A stretch of 64,000 nt of DNA from Methylotenera oryzisoli (GTDB lineage Bacteria; Pseudomonadota; Gammaproteobacteria; Burkholderiales; Methylophilaceae), in the NCBI RefSeq assembly GCF_004661485.1, contig NZ_PQVH01000016.1:1-64000 (forward strand), in the 5' to 3' direction. The notes below the pieces were generated by a model, which was not told the origin of the DNA, did not search any database, and worked only from the letters and a program-made list of their open reading frames with translations. Each line of letters opens with the position of its first letter. The first letter of the stretch is position 1. The position numbers and the translations under genes are program-made. Positions 47,177 to 57,445 of the stretch are shown here, piece after piece.

Positions 47177-48055
47177 CTAATTTTCTATTGGTGACGGATC
47201 GGATGGCAACCGCACATGAGGCCAATCTTGCCACACGGGGATGCATCCACTGGGCAATGCAGGCAAACGCCCCATTTCCATAAAGCTGATACCTTTACCG
47301 TGGTAATCAGAACCTTGAGATGCCTTTAAACCGAATAATTGTGCATATTTTGCATATTCAACATACTGCGCGCCGGTGTGGCTACCCGTCACCACCTCAA
47401 TCGCCGTGCCGCCCAGCCCTCTAAACTCCTCAAGTAGCAACAACATATTGGTGCGGCGTATATCATAACGCCCAGGATGCGCGAGAACGGCCTCGCCCCC
47501 ACTATTAACAATCAAACTCACGGCTGATTCTAAATCCATCCATTGGTGGTCAACAAAACCGGGCTTGCCTTTGACTAGATACTTTTTAAATACCGATTTT
47601 GTATCTTTGGCATACTGATGCTCCACCAGAAAGCGTGCGAAATGCATACGTGTCAGTATGCTTTGCCCCGCGCGGGCAGAAGCCCACTCAAAACTTCCAT
47701 GAATACCAGACTTCTCTAGTCCAGCCGACATCTGCTTAGCGCGCTCCAAGCGACCTTGGCGTACAGCAGCCAATCCAGTCTTGAGCGCCTCATTTTCCAC
47801 ATCGACATTTAAGCCAACGATATGCAAGGTGCGTTTTTTCCATGTCACTGAAATTTCCACGCCGTGGATTAATTGAATACCATGCAAGCTAGCCGCCTGT
47901 CGCGCCTCGGGTAGGCCGCTTATATCATCATGGTCGGTGAGCGCAAGCACACTTACCCCGTGTTGCGCCGCATGTGCAACAAGCTCGGTTGGAGAAAGTA
48001 AACCATCAGAAATATTGGAGTGTGAATGTAAATCTATCATTAAACCATTGGTCAT
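47177..48055 (-). CDS. PHP-domain phosphoesterase (RNase AM / TrpH type)
   Basis: A 292-residue protein. DLHSHSNISDG carries the first metal histidines, LALTDHDDISGL the next, GVEISVTW and HIVGLNVD follow, and VLAHPGRYDIR and SQGSDYHGKG complete the trinuclear site. This matches YciV/TrpH, a 5'-3' exonuclease that removes nucleotide phosphates and trims rRNA. The start at the ATG at 48055 is chosen over a TTG at 48076; the ATG at 48040 is also possible. It diverges from yciB. Confidence 0.88.
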   Translation of the reverse strand: MTNGLMIDLHSHSNISDGLLSPTELVAHAAQHGVSVLALTDHDDISGLPEARQAASLHGIQLIHGVEISVTWKKRTLHIVGLNVDVENEALKTGLAAVRQGRLERAKQMSAGLEKSGIHGSFEWASARAGQSILTRMHFARFLVEHQYAKDTKSVFKKYLVKGKPGFVDHQWMDLESAVSLIVNSGGEAVLAHPGRYDIRRTNMLLLLEEFRGLGGTAIEVVTGSHTGAQYVEYAKYAQLFGLKASQGSDYHGKGISFMEMGRLPALPSGCIPVWQDWPHVRLPSDPSPIEN

Positions 48056-48231
48056 CAACAGCTTGCGCCAGCTCAACCCCTAAGAAAATACCTGATTAAA
48101 ACGCTTCATGTATTTCACATCAACTAAAATTACGCCTTGCAGACGAGTAACTATAATAGCAAAATAGCACATCGAGCCAAAGTATTGTTTGGCACCCGTG
48201 GTCGCTAAGTTTTTATTTACAAAGAGTGAAT

Positions 48232-48783
48232 ATGAAGTTTCTGTTTGATTTGTTCCCCGTTATTTTGTTTTTTGTTGCTTTCAAATTTTTTGGTATTTTC
48301 ACTGCAACCGCCGTGGCCATCGTTGCCACAATCGCGCAGATTGTCTATGTCAAAATCAAACATGGCGTGGTCGAAAAAATGCTCTTACTCAGCGGTGTAA
48401 TCATCACCGTGTTTGGCGGCGCCACTTTATTACTGAAAGACCCTACCTTTATACAATGGAAGCCCAGCATTTTATACTGGCTATTTGCAGCGGGCTTGCT
48501 GATTTCCCAGCTCTTTTTTAAGAAAAATCCGATGCGTAGCCTAATGGAAAAGCAGGTTAAATTGCCAGATAATGTTTGGTCAGCCCTTAACGTTGCCTGG
48601 GCCCTGCTGTTCACCGCACTAGGCTTTATCAACCTTTATGTGGCGTTTAACTACTCACAAGATACTTGGGTAAACTTCAAACTATTCGGCATTACCGGCA
48701 TTATGTTTGGCTTTATTATTTTGCAAACCATGATGATCAGTAAGTACCTACCAAAAGAAGACGACAAAGGGGATGCACAATAA
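48232..48783 (+). CDS. yciB: Inner-membrane septation/intracellular-septation protein A (YciB)
   Basis: A 183-residue protein with about five or six membrane helices. It begins [21 protein letters not shown], the family's conserved start, with [13 protein letters not shown] and [17 protein letters not shown] in the middle. The ATG at 48232 is used rather than a GTG two codons earlier. YciB links to cell-envelope synthesis and division complexes. A TATAAT-like hexamer is at 48152-48157. Stop and the next start share one base (TAATG). Confidence 0.92.
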   Translation: MKFLFDLFPVILFFVAFKFFGIFTATAVAIVATIAQIVYVKIKHGVVEKMLLLSGVIITVFGGATLLLKDPTFIQWKPSILYWLFAAGLLISQLFFKKNPMRSLMEKQVKLPDNVWSALNVAWALLFTALGFINLYVAFNYSQDTWVNFKLFGITGIMFGFIILQTMMISKYLPKEDDKGDAQ

Positions 48784-49082
48784 TGTGGTATGCAATCATG
48801 GCCGAAGATACGCCTAACAGCTTAGAAAAACGCTTGGCAACACGACCCGAGCACCTTAGCCGCCTGCAAGACTTGCAAAATGCAGGCCGTCTGCTACTTG
48901 CTGGCCCTTTTCCTAGCATAGACAGTACAGACCCTGGCCCAGCTGGATTCTCAGGTAGTTTAATTGTAGCCGAATTTGCAAGTCTGGAAGAAGCCACCAC
49001 TTGGGCTAATCAAGACCCATTCGTTACCGCTGGTGTTTATCATCAAGTCACAGTGAAACCTTTTAGAAAAACACTACCCTAA
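48783..49082 (+). CDS. yciI: YciI-family protein
   Basis: A 99-residue ferredoxin-like-fold protein. It starts [31 protein letters not shown] and contains [12 protein letters not shown] and [13 protein letters not shown], with the conserved His and Asp of the YCII domain. It is coupled to yciB through a 1-base overlap. The family has a putative catalytic His-Asp pair but no settled role. Confidence 0.92.
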   Translation: MWYAIMAEDTPNSLEKRLATRPEHLSRLQDLQNAGRLLLAGPFPSIDSTDPGPAGFSGSLIVAEFASLEEATTWANQDPFVTAGVYHQVTVKPFRKTLP

Positions 49083-49113
49083 GTATCACTTACTGAGCAT
49101 TAATAATCTAAAA

Positions 49114-49368
49114 ATGATTGATCTAATCAAAGCACGTTTACAGGCGTTAACCCCTACTGCGCTGGATTTAATAGACGAAAGCGCGCTACATGCCGGCCAT
49201 CAGGGCAATGGCGGTGGTGGACATTACAAGCTCAATATCACCAGCTCGCATTTTTGCGGCAAATCACAGATAATGCGTCATCGCCTTGTGTATCAGGCGC
49301 TGGCAGATTTAATACCGCACAAGATTCACGCACTCAGCATTCATGCAATTGCAACAGATGAAGTTTAA
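49114..49368 (+). CDS. BolA-family protein
   Basis: An 84-residue protein. SALHAGHQGNGGGGHYKLNITSSHFCGKSQIMRHRLVYQALADLIPHKIHALSI has the BolA fold signature, including the conserved RHRLVY segment and C-terminal histidine. BolA proteins partner monothiol glutaredoxins in Fe-S handling. It is the third gene of the yciB-yciI-bolA run, with a peptidyl-prolyl isomerase after it. Confidence 0.93.
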   Translation: MIDLIKARLQALTPTALDLIDESALHAGHQGNGGGGHYKLNITSSHFCGKSQIMRHRLVYQALADLIPHKIHALSIHAIATDEV

Positions 49369-49419
49369 AATACGTCACAAATTTATTACCTAAATTTAAT
49401 ACTTAAGGATGTTTTACTA

Positions 49420-50208
49420 ATGAAATTAACACAAACATTAATTGCCGTTGCTATTTTATCGATGACTCCATCAGCATTTGCCGCTGATGCGCTAGCAACA
49501 GTGAATGGCAAGCCTGTTAAACAATCACTCTATGATGTAATCGTCAAAGATGTGACTGCTAACGGCCAAAAAATCGACGCCAACACTAAAGCAGCAATTA
49601 TTGATGAGCTTGTTAGCTCTGAGCTGGTATATCAAGAAGCGCAAAAGCTAGGCCTAGATAAACAACCTGACTTCCAAGCGCGCGAAGAGCTGGGTAGTCG
49701 CAAACTACTGACTAGCGTTTTCCTGCAAGACTATGTTAAAAAACATCCGGTTTCAGACGCAGATACAAAAGCGGCTTACGAGAAATACAAAACCGCATAT
49801 GGTGATAAAGAATATAGCGCACGTCATATTTTAGTTAAAACTGAAGCGGAAGCTAAAGACATCATTGCTCAACTAGGCAAAGGTGGCGATTTTGCAAAAC
49901 TTGCCAAAGAAAAATCATTAGACCCTGGCTCTAAAGAAAAAGGTGGCGATTTAGGCTGGTTCTCACCAGCAACCATGGTAAAACCATTTAGCGATGTAGT
50001 AGCTAACTTACAAAAAGGCGCAACATCAAACAGCCCGGTGCAAACGCAATTTGGCTGGCATGTAATTAAGCTTGTAGACACACGTCCTGCGCAGCCACTG
50101 CCTTACGAGAAACTAAAAGATGGCTTACAAAAAAATCTGCAACAACGTAACCTAGAAAAATTAATGAGCGACTTACGCGCTAAAGCAAAAATCGATATTA
50201 GCAAGTAA
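49420..50208 (+). CDS. Parvulin-type peptidyl-prolyl cis-trans isomerase, periplasmic
   Basis: A 262-residue precursor with signal peptide MKLTQTLIAVAILSMTPSAFA. A SurA/PpiD-like N-terminal helical part follows (about 25-125). The rotamase domain runs from EYSARHILVKTEAEAKDI around residue 127 to FGWHVIKLVDTRPAQ around 215, with GGDLGWFSPATMVKPF in between. It helps fold exported proteins. It is the last gene of the run and is followed by a strong terminator. Confidence 0.93.
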   Translation: MKLTQTLIAVAILSMTPSAFAADALATVNGKPVKQSLYDVIVKDVTANGQKIDANTKAAIIDELVSSELVYQEAQKLGLDKQPDFQAREELGSRKLLTSVFLQDYVKKHPVSDADTKAAYEKYKTAYGDKEYSARHILVKTEAEAKDIIAQLGKGGDFAKLAKEKSLDPGSKEKGGDLGWFSPATMVKPFSDVVANLQKGATSNSPVQTQFGWHVIKLVDTRPAQPLPYEKLKDGLQKNLQQRNLEKLMSDLRAKAKIDISK

Positions 50209-50223
50209 TTACAAGGCTGTTAA

Positions 50224-50250
50224 AAAGGCTCCAGTGATGGAGCCTTTTTT
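50224..50250 (+). terminator. Rho-independent terminator after the isomerase gene
   Basis: AAAGGCTCC-AGTGAT-GGAGCCTTT stem followed by further T residues. Confidence 0.9.
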
Positions 50251-50318
50251 ATCTGTACGACCTTTTTATGCTGCGCGTTATTTTTCGACGACTGCCTGCA
50301 ATTTCTCTTAAATTATGC

Positions 50319-50337
50319 GATAATAAGAATTGTTATC
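50319..50337. promoter_or_regulatory. Fur box upstream of feoAB
   Basis: GATAATAAGAATTGTTATC matches 15 of 19 positions of the classical Fur consensus, with both outer hexamers intact. It lies 9 bp before the feoA ATG, so repression would block initiation. Confidence 0.82.
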
Positions 50338-50346
50338 ATCTATAAA

Positions 50347-50592
50347 ATGCATCCTTCAATCTATATGCAATTTTTATCACAATTAAAAGCTGGTCAACGT
50401 GCGGTTATCTCAGCGATAGAAGCTGAAGACTCATTGTTTCATCGCCTCACGGCGCTGGGATTTCGCGTAGGCAAGCCTTTAAGCATTATGCGTCGTGCCA
50501 GCTTTAACGGTCCGATCCATGTGCGCCTTGGCACAACAGATGTCATTCTGCGTGCCACTGAAGCTGACCGTATTCAAATCAACGCAATATAA
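50347..50592 (+). CDS. feoA: Ferrous iron transport protein FeoA
   Basis: An 81-residue SH3-like protein. LSQLKAGQRAVISAIEAEDSLFHRLTALGFRVGKPLSIMRRASFNGPIHVRLGTTDVILRATEADRI is the FeoA domain. The ATG at 50347 is used; one at 50365 (MQFLSQLK) is also possible and closer to the family's start. It assists FeoB, 10 bp downstream, and is probably under Fur control. Confidence 0.93.
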   Translation: MHPSIYMQFLSQLKAGQRAVISAIEAEDSLFHRLTALGFRVGKPLSIMRRASFNGPIHVRLGTTDVILRATEADRIQINAI

Positions 50593-50602
50593 AGTTAAAT
50601 AA

Positions 50603-52393
50603 ATGAAGCGTATTGCGTTACTCGGTATGCCAAATACTGGAAAATCCACGCTATTCAATCGCATTAGCGGTGCTTCTGCGCGCGTGGGTAACTGGCCAGG
50701 CATTACAGTCGACTTACTAAGCGCCAAAATCTTGCTTGGCGGCAATATAGTAGAGCTGATTGATTTACCAGGTATTTATGACCTGCATGGCTTCTCCGAG
50801 GATGAACAAGTCGTTAGACACTTCATCACCAGCAATCCAGTTAACTTACTGGTGGTACTACTCAATAGCACCCAAATTGACCGCCAGCTATCGCTACTGC
50901 TGCAAATTAAGAAATTGGGCTTTCCGATTGTGCTTGCGCTCAACATGGCTGATGAGGCAAAACGCGCAGGCATTACAATTGACGTAGATGGCTTAAGCCA
51001 AACCTTAGGTCTGCCAGTTATTCAGATTAGTGCAAAATATGGCGACGGCTTACCAAAAGCGTTAGCTGCCGCCACCGCTATGATTAATCAGCAAGACACA
51101 ACCACCAACCCGCAGAGCATTGGCCTCATGCTAAAAGAAGAGCATGAGATTGAGGATGAAATGCATGAGCTGATTCAGCAGCATGTACAGATTCCAACTA
51201 CGCTCACGGACGATGTGACAGACAAAATAGACAGAGTGTTATTGCACAAATGGCTGGGTTTACCGCTATTTTTTGCTGCGATGTTTCTACTGTTCCAATT
51301 TATCTTCGCAGTAGGTGCTCCAATACAGGATGGCTTGGCCTGGCTATTAGACCTATTGCGCACTGAGCTACTAAACCCGCTATTTACCAACGCTCCCACA
51401 TGGTTAAGCGGCCTGATGCTGGATGGCATTTACAATGGCGTAGCCACGGTTGCCGCATTTGTGCCGATTATTATCTTATTCTTCTTAGTGATGTCCATGG
51501 TAGAAGACAGCGGCTATTTGTCACGCGCAGCGTTTCTCATGGATGCCATCATGGCAAAAATGGGCCTGGATGGGCGCAGCTTTGTCATGATGCTGATGGG
51601 CTTTGGCTGTAACGTGCCGGCGATTATGGGTACGCGCATCATGCGCTCACGTAGCATGCGCCTGCTCACCATGCTGGTGATACCGCTGTCATTGTGCTCT
51701 GCCAGAATGCAAGTGTTTATCTTTATGATTGCAGCGCTGTTTAGCCCAAGCAAAGCACCGTTAATCTTGTTCTCGCTATACGTGATGAGTTTCTTCACTA
51801 TGTTTTTAACCGCGCTTTTATTTCAAAACCAATATAAAAATACTGAGCCCTTTATTTTAGAGCTGCCGCCTTACCGCTTCCCTACTCCGCGCCAGATTGT
51901 TTTGCGCGGCTGGCATGAAGTAAAGCACTTTTTAAACCGTGCAAGCAAATTTATCGTACTGGGTGTAGTGCTAGTATGGCTATTGACCAATTTCCCCAGC
52001 AATGTAGCGCCTGCAAGTATCGACACCTACGCAGGCCAAATCGGCGTATTCTTTACGCCAATACTAGACCCGATCGGGATTAATCACGAGCTTGCGATTG
52101 CCTTAATTTTTGGCTTTGTTGCTAAAGAAATTGTGGTGGGTGCACTGGCGGTTATTTATGGCCTGCAAGGCGATGCGCTTATGGCACAAATGGCAACGCA
52201 AATCGACTGGGTACAGGCATTAAGCTTTATGCTGTTTACCTTGATTTACACCCCTTGCCTATCTACGATTGCCACGATTAAAAATGAATCAAAAAGCACC
52301 GCATTTATGTGGCTATCGATTGCCTGGTCTTTAGGTCTAGCATGGGTTGTTAGCTTTATCTTCTACCAAAGTGCTCGTCTACTCGGGTACTAG
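50603..52393 (+). CDS. feoB: Ferrous iron transporter FeoB (short form)
   Basis: A 596-residue protein. Its N-terminal GTPase domain has GMPNTGKSTLF (G1), DLPGIYDL (G3) and NMAD (G4). Membrane gates follow: SRAAFLMDAIMAKMGLDGRSFVMMLMGFGCNVPAIMGTR with the conserved cysteine around residue 333, and a second gate with AKEIVVGALA. It is about 170 residues shorter than E. coli FeoB, in line with a compact FeoB type. No feoC follows. It imports Fe2+. Confidence 0.94.
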   Translation: MKRIALLGMPNTGKSTLFNRISGASARVGNWPGITVDLLSAKILLGGNIVELIDLPGIYDLHGFSEDEQVVRHFITSNPVNLLVVLLNSTQIDRQLSLLLQIKKLGFPIVLALNMADEAKRAGITIDVDGLSQTLGLPVIQISAKYGDGLPKALAAATAMINQQDTTTNPQSIGLMLKEEHEIEDEMHELIQQHVQIPTTLTDDVTDKIDRVLLHKWLGLPLFFAAMFLLFQFIFAVGAPIQDGLAWLLDLLRTELLNPLFTNAPTWLSGLMLDGIYNGVATVAAFVPIIILFFLVMSMVEDSGYLSRAAFLMDAIMAKMGLDGRSFVMMLMGFGCNVPAIMGTRIMRSRSMRLLTMLVIPLSLCSARMQVFIFMIAALFSPSKAPLILFSLYVMSFFTMFLTALLFQNQYKNTEPFILELPPYRFPTPRQIVLRGWHEVKHFLNRASKFIVLGVVLVWLLTNFPSNVAPASIDTYAGQIGVFFTPILDPIGINHELAIALIFGFVAKEIVVGALAVIYGLQGDALMAQMATQIDWVQALSFMLFTLIYTPCLSTIATIKNESKSTAFMWLSIAWSLGLAWVVSFIFYQSARLLGY

Positions 52394-52585
52394 TATCGGT
52401 TACGACTTAAGACTTAGGCTCAAGTTACAATGTTGACTTGGGTTTCAATCTGGGCTACTAACTGGCTGGACGCTCATTCAGTCATCTCATTGATTGCTGA
52501 TTGAGAAACTCCCATCCCCATAAAACTTAACTAGCCTTACAATGTGAGATTAGCTATTTAGCCTAACTTTCAGCAGCATTTAATC

Positions 52586-53839
52586 GTGACAAATTCATCT
52601 AACATTGTGAAATCGCCTAAAGTTGCCATCGTTGGTGGCGGCCCCGCAGGGCTCATGGCTGCAGAAACTTTAAGCCTAGCAGGCATCCACGTAGATTTAT
52701 ACGACGCGATGCCAAGCGTAGGCCGTAAATTTCTAATGGCAGGCAAAGGTGGCATGAACATCACCCATTCTGAAGCGCCAGCACCGTTTCTCGCGCGTTA
52801 TGGCACACGCCAAACACAGATTGCACCACTACTAGATACCATGGACCCACAAGCGCTGCGTAAATGGATACATGGGTTAGGCATTGATACTTTTGTCGGC
52901 TCTTCCGGGCGTGTATTTCCAACAGAGATGAAAGCAGCGCCGTTATTACGTGCCTGGTTACATCGCTTACGTGAAGCTGGCGTTAACTTTCATGTGCGTC
53001 ACCGCTGGACAGGCTGGGACAACGGCAAACCAGCGTTCAGCACACCTGATGGAGCCACTGCCTGTGAGGCGGATGCAGTGGTGTTTGCCTTAGGTGGTGG
53101 CAGCTGGGCCAAACTAGGGTCCGACGGCACATGGGTAAACCTGTTTAGCGATCATGGCATACCAGTATCTCCATTAAAGCCAGCCAATTGCGGCTTTAAT
53201 ACACACTGGAGCGAGCACTTCACCTCTCGCTTTGCTGGCTACCCGCTTAAGACAATTGCAATATCAATATTGGATGAACACAAACAAGCCCAGCGCAAAC
53301 AAGGCGAATGCATGATTACGCAAAATGGGATAGAAGGCGGCTTAATTTATGCACTTTCTGCCAATATCCGCAACACGATAGACACCTGCGGTGAAGCCAC
53401 CATATATTTAGATTTACTCCCTGACAAATCGCTAGCGCAGGTACTGGCTGACGTAAGCCACCCACGCGGCTCGCGCTCGCTATCGAGCCACCTCCAAAGT
53501 CGACTTGGCATCAAAGGCATTAAAGCTGGCTTATTGCGAGAATTGGTATCCGCAGAAGACTATACGCAGCCAGTTAAGCTTAGCAACGCAATTAAAGCGT
53601 TGCCGCTCAAGCTGACCTCAACACGCCCGATTGATGAGGCCATCAGCAGCGCAGGCGGGGTTAATTTTGAATGCTTAAATGAACACCTGATGATAAAGAA
53701 CTTACCTGGCGTGTTCTGTGCAGGAGAAATGCTAGACTGGGAGGCTCCCACTGGTGGCTACCTGCTCACAGCTTGCTTTGCGTCTGGCCGTAGCGCCGGA
53801 TTAGGGGTTATAGATTGGTTAAACACCAAAACGGGCTAA
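52586..53839 (+). CDS. BaiN/HI0933-like FAD-dependent oxidoreductase
   Basis: A 417-residue flavoprotein. VAIVGGGPAGLMAAETLSLAG is the FAD-binding Rossmann motif at residues 12-32, then AGKGGMNITHSE is characteristic of the HI0933 group. The C-terminal VFCAGEMLDWEAPTGGYLLTACFASGRSAG is the second FAD motif. It starts with GTG. It has the length and segments of the TIGR03862 subgroup. The substrate is unknown. Confidence 0.88.
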   Translation: MTNSSNIVKSPKVAIVGGGPAGLMAAETLSLAGIHVDLYDAMPSVGRKFLMAGKGGMNITHSEAPAPFLARYGTRQTQIAPLLDTMDPQALRKWIHGLGIDTFVGSSGRVFPTEMKAAPLLRAWLHRLREAGVNFHVRHRWTGWDNGKPAFSTPDGATACEADAVVFALGGGSWAKLGSDGTWVNLFSDHGIPVSPLKPANCGFNTHWSEHFTSRFAGYPLKTIAISILDEHKQAQRKQGECMITQNGIEGGLIYALSANIRNTIDTCGEATIYLDLLPDKSLAQVLADVSHPRGSRSLSSHLQSRLGIKGIKAGLLRELVSAEDYTQPVKLSNAIKALPLKLTSTRPIDEAISSAGGVNFECLNEHLMIKNLPGVFCAGEMLDWEAPTGGYLLTACFASGRSAGLGVIDWLNTKTG

Positions 53840-53871
53840 ATGCAATGTGACTGTTTAAAATGCAACGCGCA

Positions 53872-54213
53872 TCACGCCCTAAACATGAAATAAACGGCTC
53901 CCATCAAGCACAGCCCTGCCCATAGAAAATCCAGCTTCATTGGCTGTTGCATATAAAAAACCGCAAATGGGACAAATACCGCTAAGGTAATGACCTCTTG
54001 CAATATCTTCAGCTGCGCGAGCGACATCACGGTAAACCCAATGCGGTTTGCCGGCACCTGAAATAAATACTCAAAGAGCGCAACACCCCAGCTAAGCAGC
54101 GCGGCAATTATCCAAGGCTTGTTATTGAGATTTTTTAAATGGGCATACCACGCAAACGTCATAAATACGTTAGAAATGGTAAGTAACAGGATAGTTTTAA
54201 AAATGACGGGCAT
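53872..54213 (-). CDS. DMT-family small membrane protein (DUF486)
   Basis: A 113-residue protein with four membrane helices: ISNVFMTFAWYAHLKNLNNKPWIIAALLSWGVALFEYLFQVPANRIG and FTVMSLAQLKILQEVITLAVFVPFAVFYMQQPM are the DUF486 signatures. ATG at 54213, one codon inside a longer TTG frame. The function is not known. It is convergent with the flavoprotein gene. Confidence 0.88.
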   Translation of the reverse strand: MPVIFKTILLLTISNVFMTFAWYAHLKNLNNKPWIIAALLSWGVALFEYLFQVPANRIGFTVMSLAQLKILQEVITLAVFVPFAVFYMQQPMKLDFLWAGLCLMGAVYFMFRA

Positions 54214-54339
54214 CAACTAGACGAGCTTAAGCGGAGCTACAATCATGAAACAACGATTACACCATGTGCCAGATTGCAGGGCAAGTGCAGCAATAAGAGC
54301 AAAGATACGCCCTTATGCGCCGCATTGCCCAGCTTAGCG

Positions 54340-54690
<351 letters not shown>

Positions 54691-54798
54691 CTAATAGTAT
54701 TTAACTTTTATAATTGTATTGATGACAGCTTTGATGCATTTTCTTTAAATTCTGCAGTGACGCTTCCCAACATCAATCGATGCTGATTTCATATTAGC

Positions 54799-56418
54799 CT
54801 AGTTTAATCTAGTTTTCCAATATTCGTTTAGCTTCGCAGTAATCGGGTAACGTCTGTCCTTACCAAACCCTTTGTCTGTGATACGCACCCCCACTGGCGA
54901 CTGTCTGCGTTTATACTCATTACGGTCAATCATGGCAATCACCCGATTGATATCTGCAATCGGGTAGCCTAGCGTAACAATATCCGCCCGAGATAAGTCA
55001 TCTTCGACATAAGCTTCAATAATGCCATCCAACACGTCGTAAGGCGGCAAGCTGTCCTGATCCACCTGATTAGCCCTCAGCTCTGCAGAAGGTGGCCGCG
55101 TGATGATACGCTCAGGAATCACCCTAGAGAGCTGATTACGATAAGCACATAAGCGATAAACCAAGGTTTTAGGGACATCTTTCAATAAAGCAAAGCCGCC
55201 TGCCATGTCACCATAAAGCGTGCAATAACCCACAGCCATTTCGCTCTTATTACCGGTTGTCACCACGATGCTGCCAAATTTATTGGATATTGCCATCAAG
55301 AGCATACCGCGAATACGCGCCTGCAGATTCTCCTCTGTCGCGTCAAACGGCCTATCCCCAAACTGCGGAGATAATGCACTTAAATAACTGTCGTACAACG
55401 GCTTAATTGCAATCTCGCTGTACTCTACGCCAGCAAGGTCTGCCATTTCACGCGCATCATTCACGCTAATATCCGCAGTAAACTCCGATGGCATCATGAC
55501 AGCATGCACTTTATCCGCGCCAATAGCATCCACCGCCAGTGCCAACGTGAGTGCAGAGTCCACACCACCAGACAGGCCAATGACCACACCGGGAAAACCA
55601 TTTTTATTCACATAGTCAGCCAAGCCCAATTTTAATGCTTTATACACCGTTGCTTCAAGTGACTGGCTTTGTGTAATTTCCCCATAGATAGGCTGGGCTT
55701 GCTCAAACTCTACTAGTTCCAGCTGCGACTCAAATGCATCTAGCTCGGCAACCAACTCGCCTTGCGCATTTAATACGAAAGAAGCGCCATCGAATACCAA
55801 TTCATCCTGACCACCAACCATGTTGACATAAACCACTGGCAGGTTGTTTTCTAAAGCACGCTGTCTTAACACCTCAAATCGGGTGCTTTGTTTTTTCATA
55901 TGGTAGGGTGAGCCATTCATCGCAATTAATAGTTCAGCGCCTGCTACTTTTGCCAATAATGCCGGCTTTTGCTCCCAGACATCAGCGCAAATTAAAAGAC
56001 CAACCTTAACACCACAATGATTAAACACCAGCGCCTCAGAGCCCGGTGTGAAATAACGCTTTTCATCAAACACGCCATAATTTGGCAACGCTTGCTTATG
56101 ATAAGTGGCGACAATGCTGCCACCTTCTAGGATTGAGGCCGCGTTAAAGCACTGATCGCCCTGTTGATGCGGATGCCCCACAATCACTGTAATATCTGGC
56201 AATTGCTTGGCAAGCGCAGCTAGTGCATCCTCACAAGCCAGCAGAAAATCTGGACGTAATAGTAAATCTTCAGGAGAGTAACCACATAAGGAAAGCTCGG
56301 GCGTTACCACTAAAGTTGCGCCCTGCTCTTTAGCCATAGCAGCATAAGAAACGATTTTTTTTGCATTGCCAGCTAAGTCTCCGACAATACAATTGATTTG
56401 CGCGATTGCAATTTTCAT
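54799..56418 (-). CDS. nadE: Glutamine-dependent NAD+ synthetase
   Basis: A 539-residue two-domain enzyme. The N-terminal nitrilase domain has TPELSLCGYSPEDLL (Glu, around residue 42), HKQALPNYGVFDEKRYF (Lys) and GLLICADVWE (catalytic Cys). The C-terminal synthetase has VIGLSGGVDSALTLALA (P-loop) and TTGNKSEMAVGY around 395. It amidates nicotinate adenine dinucleotide using glutamine. Adjacent to glnB in the same direction. Confidence 0.95.
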   Translation of the reverse strand: MKIAIAQINCIVGDLAGNAKKIVSYAAMAKEQGATLVVTPELSLCGYSPEDLLLRPDFLLACEDALAALAKQLPDITVIVGHPHQQGDQCFNAASILEGGSIVATYHKQALPNYGVFDEKRYFTPGSEALVFNHCGVKVGLLICADVWEQKPALLAKVAGAELLIAMNGSPYHMKKQSTRFEVLRQRALENNLPVVYVNMVGGQDELVFDGASFVLNAQGELVAELDAFESQLELVEFEQAQPIYGEITQSQSLEATVYKALKLGLADYVNKNGFPGVVIGLSGGVDSALTLALAVDAIGADKVHAVMMPSEFTADISVNDAREMADLAGVEYSEIAIKPLYDSYLSALSPQFGDRPFDATEENLQARIRGMLLMAISNKFGSIVVTTGNKSEMAVGYCTLYGDMAGGFALLKDVPKTLVYRLCAYRNQLSRVIPERIITRPPSAELRANQVDQDSLPPYDVLDGIIEAYVEDDLSRADIVTLGYPIADINRVIAMIDRNEYKRRQSPVGVRITDKGFGKDRRYPITAKLNEYWKTRLN

Positions 56419-56463
56419 TGATGAATGACTACTTTAATTTAGATAAAACAAATCGCCTAGGCA

Positions 56464-57417
56464 TCAATAGCTACCGCCAGCATCTTTAATCAATTTAACG
56501 ATTTCAGTATGCTGCCCCTTGAGCGCATACACCAAAGCCGTTAATCCATACTGATCTTTAGCTTTCACTTTTGCATGGTGATCAAGTAGCAATTTCACCA
56601 TTTCAGCATCACCATTATCAACTGCGATATGTAGCAATGGTGTACCTTGTGAATCAAGGTTATTCACATTAGCGCCGGCCATCACCAACACTCGTACCAC
56701 CTCAATTTTTGCTTTTTTTACTGCCCAAGTCAGCGCAGTCCACTTGGTTGAGTCTTTCTGATTGATCTGCGCACCATGTTTAAGTAAAAAATCTACGACT
56801 GGCGCATGCCCTTCACGTGCAGCAATCATCATTGCTGTAATGCCAAAGCTATCCTGCATGCTGACATCGGCTTTGTTTTCCAGCAATACTCGCACTGTTT
56901 CAACATCACCGCTTTTAGCCGCGTGCATTAATACTGTTTTGCCATCGTCGCTTTTAATATTGACATCAGCACCGTACTTAACCAGCAAGGCTACGGTTGC
57001 AGAATATCCAGAAGAGGCAGCCAAGCCAAAAGCACTCCAGCCAGCACCATCTCTAGCGGCAGAATCTGCACCTAGCTCCAGTAGCTTTTTGACTGTAGCA
57101 ACATGATTCTTTTTCGCCGCATACATTAAAGCAGTCCAAGCATCGTTGTCCTTCGCATTAATATTGGCGCCTTTGGCAACAAGCGCAGCGACGACATCCG
57201 CGTTATCCTTACGCGCAGCATACATCAACGCGGTAATACCCTCTTCATCTTTAATATTAGGATTAGCGCCACTCGCCAGCATGGCATTGACTGTGGCTAC
57301 ATCACCCTTTGAAGCTGCTGTCAGCAAATAGGCAATATCCTCTGCTGCATAAGCCAGCGGCGCTGCTAACAAACCTGTGAGCAATAGGGTAAATAAGCGT
57401 ATAGCCAATGTTTGCAT
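56464..57417 (-). CDS. Exported ankyrin-repeat protein
   Basis: From the ATG at 57417 the precursor is 317 residues, with signal peptide MQTLAIRLFTLLLTGLLAAPLAYA. About eight 33-residue ankyrin repeats follow, each of the form GxTALMYAAxxGxxxxVxxLLxxGAxxN, filling the rest of the protein. It is probably periplasmic and mediates protein binding; partners are unknown. A longer frame to 57510 overlaps sucD and is rejected. It is 28 bp downstream of sucD, so probably cotranscribed with sucCD. Confidence 0.88.
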   Translation of the reverse strand: MQTLAIRLFTLLLTGLLAAPLAYAAEDIAYLLTAASKGDVATVNAMLASGANPNIKDEEGITALMYAARKDNADVVAALVAKGANINAKDNDAWTALMYAAKKNHVATVKKLLELGADSAARDGAGWSAFGLAASSGYSATVALLVKYGADVNIKSDDGKTVLMHAAKSGDVETVRVLLENKADVSMQDSFGITAMMIAAREGHAPVVDFLLKHGAQINQKDSTKWTALTWAVKKAKIEVVRVLVMAGANVNNLDSQGTPLLHIAVDNGDAEMVKLLLDHHAKVKAKDQYGLTALVYALKGQHTEIVKLIKDAGGSY

Positions 57418-57445
57418 AGGTTTCACTAAGTAATCGCTCTCTAAA

